From contig NZ_JABMLF010000001.1 of assembly GCF_013205055.1 (NCBI RefSeq), forward strand, positions 310,001 through 374,000: a stretch of DNA of 64,000 bases, written 5' to 3'. The notes beneath the pieces are model-generated. The model saw only the letters and a program-made list of their open reading frames with translations, made no database searches and was not told where the DNA came from. Made by a program: the position numbers and the translations under genes. Source of the DNA: Rathayibacter sp. VKM Ac-2856. GTDB lineage: Bacteria > Actinomycetota > Actinomycetes > Actinomycetales > Microbacteriaceae. Positions 57,884 to 64,000 of the stretch are shown here, piece by piece; within the stretch, counting starts at the first letter, position 1, and every line of letters starts with the position of its first letter.

Positions 57884-59056
57884 ATGAAGGTTCCGCGCAC
57901 CGCGACGACCCGAGTCGTCACCGAGATCAACCGGACGGCGATCGTCGACGCCCTCCGCCTGCACGGCCCCTCCTCCCGCAGCGCCATCGCCCGGCACACC
58001 GGGCTCAGCCCCGCCACCGTCGAGCGGCTCTGCTCGGCGCTGCTCGGCGAGGGCGTCATCGTGCTCGACGGCCGGGAGCGCTCCTCCGGCGGCCGCCCGT
58101 CCTCGCTCTACCGCTACGCCGGCGACGCCCGCGTGGTCGCGGCGATCGAGGTGTCCGAGACGCAGGCGCACGGCCGCCTCGTCGACTTCGACGGCAAGAC
58201 CGTGCGCGACGAGGTCCTGGCCTTCGCACCCGACGGCGACGGCTCCGACGCCGACCGCCGCCTCGCCGGCACCATCGAGATGGTCGACCTGCTGATGGCG
58301 GCCTCGCAGCGGATCCGCAAGCCGTGCGCCGGCGTGGGCGTCACCATCCCGGGCATCGTGCACGGTCCGGAGGGCCGGGTCACCAACACGATCGAGCTCG
58401 GCTGGAGCGACGTGATGCTCGGCAGCATCCTCAAGGCCCGCGTCGGCGTGCCCGTGCTGGTCGAGAACGACGCGAACGCCATCGGCTTCGGCGAGTGGTC
58501 CCGCGGGGCCGGCCGCGGCACGCAGAGCCTCGCCACCTACGTCCTCGGCGTCGGAGTCGGCGCCGGCATCGTGCACGACGGCGCGCTGCTGCGCGGGTCG
58601 CGCTCGGCCGCGGGCGAGATCGGCTATCTCGTCACCGAGCGCTCGCACCTGGAGCGGCCGTACACGACGCAGGGCGACCTGGAGTCGCGGATCGCCGGGG
58701 TCTCGCGCGGCTGGGCCCGCGAGCACGCGCCGGACGCGCCGAATCCGCTCGCCGCTCTGCTCGACGCGGCCGCCGGCGGCGACGCGGCCGCGCAGGCCTC
58801 CGCCGCCGAGGTCTTCGACTACATCGGCCTGTCCTGCATCGCCCTCTGCACCGTGCTCGACCCCGAGCTGATCGTGCTGGCCGGCCACCTCTCCCGTCAG
58901 CCGGAGTACGCGATCGGCGAGGTGACGCGCCGCCTGGTCGGCCGGATCACCATCCCGCCGCGCATCGCGACCGCCGAGCTGGGCGCCGACGCGGCCCTCG
59001 TCGGCGTCGCGCAGCTCATCATCGCCCGCTCGCGGACGGCGACCTATCTCAGCTGA
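57884..59056 (+). CDS. ROK family transcriptional regulator (NagC-like)
   Basis: 390 residues. N-terminal winged HTH (TEINRTAIVDALRLHGPSSR; IARHTGLSPATVERLCSALL), then a ROK fold (VGVTIPGIV; VENDANAIGFGEW; GVGVGAGIV). The kinase zinc motif CxCGxxGC is missing and the GEIGH His is Tyr (GEIGYLV), so it should regulate, not phosphorylate. Convergent with nagB (8-nt overlap). It probably controls the amino-sugar genes that follow. Confidence 0.88.
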   Translation: MKVPRTATTRVVTEINRTAIVDALRLHGPSSRSAIARHTGLSPATVERLCSALLGEGVIVLDGRERSSGGRPSSLYRYAGDARVVAAIEVSETQAHGRLVDFDGKTVRDEVLAFAPDGDGSDADRRLAGTIEMVDLLMAASQRIRKPCAGVGVTIPGIVHGPEGRVTNTIELGWSDVMLGSILKARVGVPVLVENDANAIGFGEWSRGAGRGTQSLATYVLGVGVGAGIVHDGALLRGSRSAAGEIGYLVTERSHLERPYTTQGDLESRIAGVSRGWAREHAPDAPNPLAALLDAAAGGDAAAQASAAEVFDYIGLSCIALCTVLDPELIVLAGHLSRQPEYAIGEVTRRLVGRITIPPRIATAELGADAALVGVAQLIIARSRTATYLS

Positions 59057-59828
59057 GCGGCCCGAGCGCCGCGGCCGCCTCGCGGTCGAGCAGCACCGTC
59101 ACGTCCGCGTGGCCCTGCAGTGCCGAGGCCGGACAGTCGACGTCGACCGGGCCCAGCAGCGCCCGCGCGAGGGCGTCGGCCTTCGCCGCGCCCGAGGCGA
59201 GCAGCACCAGCGAGCGCGCGGCGAGGATCGTGGCGATCCCCTGCGTGATCGCCGACTCCGGCACGAGATCGACGCGCCCGTCGAAGAAGCGGGCGTTCGC
59301 CTCGCGGGTGCTCCGCTCGAGCCGGACGACGTGGGTGCCGACGTCGTGCGGCGTGCCCGGCTCGTTGAAGCCGATGTGCCCGTTGCCGCCGATCCCGAGG
59401 ATCTGCAGGTCGACCCCGCCGCTCGCGCGGATCGCGGCGTCGTAGTGGCGCCCCGCCCGCTCGTCGGCGGCGCGGGTGCCGTCGGGGACGTGCACGTCGC
59501 GCAGGCCCAGCGGGAGCCGCACCTCGCGGTCGAGCACCGCGCGGTAGCTCTCGGGGTGCCCGGGAGCGATGCCGACGTACTCGTCGAGCGCGAAGGCGCT
59601 CACCCCGGAGAAGTCGAGGGCGCCGGCCGCGACGCGCTCGGCGAGCTCGCGGTAGAGCAGCGAGGGCGTGGACCCCGTGGCGACGCCGAGCACCGCGCGC
59701 GGGTCGGCGAGCACGCGCTCCGCGACCAGGTCGGCGGCGGCGCGGGAGGCCTCGGCGAAGGAGTCGAAGGCGAGGACCGTGGTGCCCGGCGCGAAGGCTG
59801 TGGCGCCGGTCGTCCCGAGGACGCTCAC
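59049..59828 (-). CDS. nagB: glucosamine-6-phosphate deaminase
   Basis: 259 residues. LGVATGSTPSLLYRELAER, FALDEYVGIAPGHPESY (catalytic Asp) and GIGGNGHIGFNEPGTPHD are the NagB signatures. It converts glucosamine-6-phosphate to fructose-6-phosphate and ammonia. GTG at 59828 overlaps the stop of the upstream kinase gene (GTGA). No nagA is seen in the window; it may be further away. Confidence 0.92.
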   Translation of the reverse strand: MSVLGTTGATAFAPGTTVLAFDSFAEASRAAADLVAERVLADPRAVLGVATGSTPSLLYRELAERVAAGALDFSGVSAFALDEYVGIAPGHPESYRAVLDREVRLPLGLRDVHVPDGTRAADERAGRHYDAAIRASGGVDLQILGIGGNGHIGFNEPGTPHDVGTHVVRLERSTREANARFFDGRVDLVPESAITQGIATILAARSLVLLASGAAKADALARALLGPVDVDCPASALQGHADVTVLLDREAAAALGPLS

Positions 59829-60778
59829 GAGGCGACCTCCGAGAGGGTGCGCTCGCGGGCGCGGTCGGCCAGCGCGCGGGCGTGCGCGATCGCGCCGACC
59901 ACCGGCGGGCGCCGCACGACGACGAAGCCCAGCTGCGGCGCCTCGGCGGCCAGCCGCTCGCGGATCCGGCGCTCGTACGCGGGCTGGTTGACGATCACGC
60001 CGCCGCCCGCGACCACGAGCGAGCCGATCGCTCCGCGGCGCACCAGCGAGGCGACCCCGGCGGCGAGCGCGCGCGCGGCCGTCTCGACGATCCGCTCGGC
60101 GAGGGCCGAGCCGCCGGCCGCCTGCTCGAAGACCAGCGGGGCGAACGCGCCCCAGGCCGCGCCGCCGGCGATGCGCGTCGCCTCCGCGGCGAGAGTGGCC
60201 GCATCGCTCGCGCCGAACGCGTCGAGCACCGCGGCGAACAGCGGATCGTCCGCCTCGCCGCGGTCGCTCGCCACGAGGGTCTCCCGCAGCGCAGTCGAGA
60301 CGAGGTCGTGCGCGCTGCCGCGGTCGCCGAGCGGCCAGCCGTGGCCGTCGACGGTGATGCGGGCGCCGTCCGCGGTGCTCCCGCAGATCACGGCGCCGGT
60401 GCCGACGATCATCTGGATGCTCGGCTCCTCCTGCTCCGCGAAGCCCAGCAGCTCGGCGTCGTTGACGACCGTCACCGCTCGGCCGAGGTGCCGCGAGAGC
60501 GCATCGGTCGCCTCGAGCATCTGTGCCGGGGTGTCGCAGCCGTGCACGCCGAGGACGACCACGGCGTCCGCGGCGAGCGGCCGCAGGCGCAGCAGCACGT
60601 CGGCCAGTCGCGGCAGGTTGCCGGGGTCGGCGAAGAGCTCGCCGGCGCGCCAGGCGCTCGAGGGGAGGACGAGGTCCTCCTCCACACCGGCCGTGTCGAG
60701 CAGGCGGACGTGCGTCTTGGTCCCGCCCACGTCGACACCGACGAGGTGGGCTGCGGCTGCCGGATGATTTTGCGTCAC
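59825..60778 (-). CDS. BadF/BcrA-type ATPase, likely N-acetylglucosamine kinase
   Basis: 317 residues. Phosphate loop LVGVDVGGTKTHVRLLD, then VVNDAELLGFAEQEEPSIQM, VGTGAVICGS and VVAGGGVIVNQPAYERRIRE. This ASKHA family includes eukaryotic-type GlcNAc kinases; coupling to nagB points to GlcNAc or glucosamine phosphorylation. GTG at 60778 puts the phosphate loop at the usual distance; an in-frame GTG at 60844 is possible. First gene of the kinase-nagB operon, divergent from the importer. Confidence 0.82.
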   Translation of the reverse strand: MTQNHPAAAAHLVGVDVGGTKTHVRLLDTAGVEEDLVLPSSAWRAGELFADPGNLPRLADVLLRLRPLAADAVVVLGVHGCDTPAQMLEATDALSRHLGRAVTVVNDAELLGFAEQEEPSIQMIVGTGAVICGSTADGARITVDGHGWPLGDRGSAHDLVSTALRETLVASDRGEADDPLFAAVLDAFGASDAATLAAEATRIAGGAAWGAFAPLVFEQAAGGSALAERIVETAARALAAGVASLVRRGAIGSLVVAGGGVIVNQPAYERRIRERLAAEAPQLGFVVVRRPPVVGAIAHARALADRARERTLSEVAS

Positions 60779-60910
60779 AGTGGCATGAAAGCATCTCTCG
60801 GCCAGGGGGACAAGGCGGCTGTCGCAGGATGCAGGCCCCAGCACACCTCCTCGTTACGGCGCTGTTTCCGCGAGTTACGGGCTGATCACGAGTTCGGAAG
60901 TGGGGAAAAT

Positions 60911-60944
60911 ACTTGTTGACCTATATGTGTCGTATTGATAAGAA
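60911..60944 (+). promoter_or_regulatory. AT-rich promoter region of sugar importer
   Basis: TTGACC at 60916-60921 with a weak -10 (TAAGAA, 60939-60944) at 17 nt. This is the most AT-rich stretch of the 233-nt divergent spacer 60779-61011. Confidence 0.4.
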
Positions 60945-61011
60945 AGCACTACCGCCTCGACGACGAAGCGCCCGCGCCTCGTCGACTGACAGACACATGA
61001 AAGGTGTTCCG

Positions 61012-62274
61012 TTGAAGAAGACAGCACGCGCCGCACTGGCGCTCCTCGGCACGGGAGTGCTGATCGCTTCTCTCGCCGGGTGCGCGAACGGCTCCTCCGG
61101 AGCCGGCGCCTCCGACCCGCTCCAGTTCGTCCTCTCCGGCGACGGGACCCAGGGCGGCGGCTACCAGAAGATGGCCGACCTCTACCAGGAGCAGACCGGT
61201 GTCGAGGTCGAGATCGTCGACGTCCCCGGCGACGACCTGACCACCCGACTGCGCAACAGCGCGCAGGCGAACGACCTGCCGGCCCTCGCCGCGGCCGCCA
61301 ACGTCGACCCGCTGTGGAAGGACCAGATCCTCGACCTCTCGCAGATCGCCGAGGACCAGGACATCCTGCCGCTGCTCGCCGTGCCGGACCCCGAGGACGG
61401 CAAGGTCAAGGCGCTGCCCACCAGCCTCACCTCGGTCGGCATGTTCATCAACAAGTCGCTCTTCGACGAGGCGGGCGTCTCCTACCCCACCGACGCGACG
61501 CAGAGCTGGACCTGGGACGAGTTCGTCGCCAAGTCCGAGGAGGTCCAGGCGGCCACCGGCGCGCAGTACGGCATGGTGATGGACAACTCCGCGCACCGCC
61601 TCCGCTCCTTCCTCTACGAGTTCGGCAGCGAGGGCATCGTCGACGACGACGGCACCTTCACCACCAACGACGAGACCAAGACGGCGCTGGAGTACTTCAA
61701 GAAGCTCAACGACGACGGCTTCATGCCGAAGTCGGTCTGGACCGCCGGCGAGGACGCCAGCGCGACCTTCAAGAGCGGCCAGGTCGTCTCCTACTACTCC
61801 GGCGTCTGGCAGATCGCGGACTTCCAGACCAACATCACCGACTTCGAGTGGGCCTCGGTGCCGACCCCGCAGCAGCCCGTCAAGGCGACCAACTACGGCG
61901 CCGCGTCGTGGATCGTCGCCTTCGACGGCACGGGCCAGGAGGAGGAGGCCCAGAAGTTCATCGACTGGCTCTACCAGCCCGAGCAGTACTCCGCGTACTG
62001 CGAGATCGCGGGCTGCCTGCCCGCCGTCACCGGTCTCGAGATGGACTACCCGGCCAACCAGGACGCGTTCGCGCTCTACAACGCCGAGATCGCCGCCTCG
62101 CCCGCGGTCTCCTCGCTGCAGACCGTCGACCAGCTGATCGGCGGCTACGAGGGCAAGTTCCTCCAGTCCGAGCCCCTCAAGGACGAGACGATCAAGTACC
62201 TCAACGACCAGCAGAGCGTCGACGAGACGATCGACAACATCCTCTCGACGACCCAGGCCGCCCTCGGCGAGTAG
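61012..62274 (+). CDS. sugar ABC transporter substrate-binding lipoprotein
   Basis: 420 residues, family 1 solute-binding protein. Signal LKKTARAALALLGTGVLIAS then lipobox LAGC. Typical parts: MADLYQEQTGVEVEIVDVPG, LPTSLTSVGMFINKSLFDEA, SWTWDEFVAKSEEVQAATG. TTG at 61012 is chosen because GAAAGG lies 8-9 nt before it and the signal peptide begins there; ATG at 60997 is the alternative. Substrate probably an amino sugar or oligosaccharide by context. Confidence 0.88.
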   Translation: MKKTARAALALLGTGVLIASLAGCANGSSGAGASDPLQFVLSGDGTQGGGYQKMADLYQEQTGVEVEIVDVPGDDLTTRLRNSAQANDLPALAAAANVDPLWKDQILDLSQIAEDQDILPLLAVPDPEDGKVKALPTSLTSVGMFINKSLFDEAGVSYPTDATQSWTWDEFVAKSEEVQAATGAQYGMVMDNSAHRLRSFLYEFGSEGIVDDDGTFTTNDETKTALEYFKKLNDDGFMPKSVWTAGEDASATFKSGQVVSYYSGVWQIADFQTNITDFEWASVPTPQQPVKATNYGAASWIVAFDGTGQEEEAQKFIDWLYQPEQYSAYCEIAGCLPAVTGLEMDYPANQDAFALYNAEIAASPAVSSLQTVDQLIGGYEGKFLQSEPLKDETIKYLNDQQSVDETIDNILSTTQAALGE

Positions 62275-62281
62275 TCGTTCC

Positions 62282-62314
62282 GGGCGGTGCGGGGAGCCTC
62301 TTCCCGCACCGCCC
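62282..62314 (+). terminator. intercistronic hairpin between importer genes
   Basis: Perfect 12-bp stem GGGCGGTGCGGG / CCCGCACCGCCC with 9-nt loop, 8 nt after the binding-protein stop. It probably raises the ratio of binding protein to permease by partial termination or 3'-end protection. Confidence 0.7.
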
Positions 62315-62371
62315 TCCCGATCGCACCAGCGATCGCTCCACCGCTCGATCGCACCCGACCAGGAGAGCATC

Positions 62372-63343
62372 ATGACCGTCCAGCCGCTCGTCACTCCGTC
62401 CTCGCCACCGGAGGCGGCCCTCACGGTCCCCGGCGCAGGTCGCGGATCGAAGGGCTCCCGCCGGCGCCCCGTGCGCCGCCCCCGCTACGTCGTCAGCACC
62501 GTGCTGCTGACGGTCGGCGTCGCGATCCTCTTCGCCCTCTTCTTCGTCTGGCCCGGCGCCCTCGGCGTGATGTACTCCTTCACCTCGTACCGCGGGTTCG
62601 GCGACATCGAGTTCGTCGGCCTCGACAACTACACGGCGCTCGCGCAGGACCCGGTCTTCTACGCCGCGGTCGGCCGCACGCTCGTCTACGCGCTCTTCTC
62701 GGTGCCCTTCGCCTGCGGCCTCTCGCTGCTGATGGCCGTCGCGCTCAACAACGCGCGGGCCAAGGGCAAGCTCGGCGCCCGCATCATCTTCTTCCTGCCC
62801 TGGCTGGTCTCCCCCATCGTCGCGGGAGTCATCTGGCGCTGGATGTTCGGCGAGAGCTTCGGCTTCGTCAACTTCGCCATCACCTCGCTCGGCGGCGGCG
62901 CCGTCCCGTGGTCCTCGAACGCCGACCTCTCGCTCTTCGTCGTGATCCTCGCCTCCGCGTGGGGCGGCGCGGCCTTCAACATGCTGCTGTTCATCGCGGC
63001 GCTGAACAACGTGCCCACCTCGCACTACGAGGCGGCCGAGCTCGACGGCGCGAACCCCTGGCAGCGCTTCGTCTCGATCACCCTCCCCGGCATCGCGCCG
63101 ACCACGCTGCTCGTCGTGCTGCTCTCGACGCTCGGGCACATGAAGGAGTTCGCGATGATCCAGGCGCTCAACAACGGCGGCCCGGGCACCGAGAACCAGC
63201 TCATCGTCCAGTACATCTTCCAGACCGGATTCGCGCAGTCGAACGTCGGATACGCCAGCGCCGCCTCGATGGTGCTGCTGGTGATCCTGCTGATCATCGC
63301 CGGCATCCAGCTCGCCATCAGCAAGAGGAGCCAGGCATGGTGA
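62372..63343 (+). CDS. sugar ABC transporter permease (MalF type)
   Basis: 323 residues, six TMs from about residue 42. EAA loop: EAAELDGANPWQRFVSITLP near residue 223. Basic N-terminal tail (RRRPVRRPR). ATG at 62372 has AGGAGAG upstream. The stop lies 4 nt inside the next permease gene, so the two are translationally coupled. Confidence 0.9.
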   Translation: MTVQPLVTPSSPPEAALTVPGAGRGSKGSRRRPVRRPRYVVSTVLLTVGVAILFALFFVWPGALGVMYSFTSYRGFGDIEFVGLDNYTALAQDPVFYAAVGRTLVYALFSVPFACGLSLLMAVALNNARAKGKLGARIIFFLPWLVSPIVAGVIWRWMFGESFGFVNFAITSLGGGAVPWSSNADLSLFVVILASAWGGAAFNMLLFIAALNNVPTSHYEAAELDGANPWQRFVSITLPGIAPTTLLVVLLSTLGHMKEFAMIQALNNGGPGTENQLIVQYIFQTGFAQSNVGYASAASMVLLVILLIIAGIQLAISKRSQAW

Positions 63344-64000
63344 CCACGACCCCCGCCCCCGCCCGCACGCCGCGCACCAAGCGCACTCCCCCCGCTCCCG
63401 CGCCGATGACCCGCCGCAAGACCGGCGAGTTCCGCCGCTCGATCGGCCCGACCGCCATGCTCTGGGCGATCGCGATCCTCACGCTCTTCCCGCTGCTCTG
63501 GTTCCTGCTCAGCTCGTTCAAGGGCGGCGGCGACCTCTTCACCTACCCGCTCTCGCTGCTGCCGCGCGAGTGGACCCTCGACGGCTACGAGCGCGCGCTC
63601 GAGCGCGTCGACTTCCTCCGCTACTTCTCGAACACCTTCGTGGTCGCGACGCTGACCACTCTGCTGACCGTGTTCTTCAGCGCGACGACCGGCTATGCGC
63701 TGGCCAAGTACAAGTCGCCGTGGCTGAGCGTGCTCGCGCTCTGCATCCTGGCGACGACGATGCTGCCCGGCGAGGTCATCCTCAACCCGGTCTTCACCGT
63801 GGTCCGCGACCTCGGCATGTACAACACCCTGATGGGCATCATCATGCCGTCGATCCTCACGCCCACCGGCGTCTTCATGTTCCGGCAGTTCTTCATCACT
63901 GTGCCGGACGAGCTGCTCGACGCCGCCCGCATCGACGGGGCGCGCGAGCTCTCGATCTTCTTCCGGATCATGCTGCCGCTGTCGAAGCCGATCATCCTGA
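63337..64000 (+). CDS. sugar ABC transporter permease (MalG type), 3' end cut by window
   Basis: Open from ATG 63337 to the window end (221 codons visible). Pro/Thr/Arg-rich start, TM1 IGPTAMLWAIAILTLFPLLW, then LLSSFKGGGDLF and LPREWTLDGYERAL typical of MalG-type permeases. The EAA loop begins at DAARIDGARELSIFFRIMLP. It overlaps the preceding permease by 7 nt. No ATPase is seen before the edge; in this group a shared MsmK-like ATPase often serves several importers. Confidence 0.88.
   Translation, partial: MVTTTPAPARTPRTKRTPPAPAPMTRRKTGEFRRSIGPTAMLWAIAILTLFPLLWFLLSSFKGGGDLFTYPLSLLPREWTLDGYERALERVDFLRYFSNTFVVATLTTLLTVFFSATTGYALAKYKSPWLSVLALCILATTMLPGEVILNPVFTVVRDLGMYNTLMGIIMPSILTPTGVFMFRQFFITVPDELLDAARIDGARELSIFFRIMLPLSKPIIL

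Overview
The window is about 70% GC and almost entirely coding. The products are actinobacterial in character: lipoproteins with LxGC boxes, CYP152-type P450, HNH proteins of the DUF222 type, LLM-class oxidoreductase, PPOX proteins, and -10 boxes of the form TANNNT. Intergenic palindromes that read roughly CATGCTGGTCGAGTAGCC ... GTATCGAGACCCACC recur at six places. Together these suggest a chromosomal segment of a Microbacteriaceae member (Rathayibacter- or Curtobacterium-like). That placement is an inference. I see no rRNA, tRNA, CRISPR array, prophage or insertion sequence. 64 protein genes are called; the first and last are cut by the window edges.

Layout. 1-2748: a truncated membrane protein, two overlapping CPBP intramembrane proteases and a small membrane protein. 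2824-5448: two lipoproteins, a left-handed beta-helix acetyltransferase and a GAF-ANTAR regulator. 5582-6937: a CYP152 P450 with OleT-like active-site residues. 7097-10674: small membrane proteins, an ECF sigma factor, a ThrE-like exporter and a MORN-like protein. 10968-15528: an HNH/DUF222 protein and two SDR enzymes around a tetR-araC pair. 15725-18820: a molybdate operon, modA, a HTH-Mop regulator, modB and modC, joined by 4-nt overlaps. 19200-24026: a LacI regulator, a YgiC/YgiB-like pair, a HEAT-like protein and a lipoprotein. 24109-31512: TetR/MMPL exporter, a two-component system and a NatAB-type ABC exporter, probably an envelope-stress or drug-export block. 31693-40399: a diverged glucose-6-phosphate dehydrogenase, aldo/keto reductase, epimerase, secreted protein, gamma-glutamyltransferase, GNAT and M1 peptidase. 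40430-46792: a UvrA2-type ATPase, serine hydrolase, FUSC exporter, PPOX protein and TetR. 46871-54345: an in-frame dehydrogenase-MFS fusion, LLM oxidoreductase, NhaA, LysR and an SdhA-like flavoprotein. 54424-57801: GlsB, an orphan LuxR-type regulator and small proteins. 57884-64000: an amino-sugar locus: ROK regulator, nagB, BadF-type kinase and an ABC sugar importer that runs off the end.

Cross-cutting signals. (1) At least ten genes have TANNNT ending exactly 6 nt before the start codon, which predicts leaderless transcripts. (2) At two gene junctions (kinase/response regulator and PPOX/FUSC) a 17-bp tandem duplication of a GTGA/ATGA overlap creates mini-ORFs whose starts and stops overlap in series, so ribosomes could be relayed to the next gene. 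(3) The intergenic palindromes keep fixed flanks while their central stem changes with compensating substitutions. (4) Several regulators sit next to convincing inverted-repeat operators (LacI, two TetRs, the orphan LuxR).

No gene cluster here looks like a complete undescribed system. The points most worth follow-up are the OleT-like P450, the relay junctions, the dehydrogenase-MFS fusion and the covarying palindromes.
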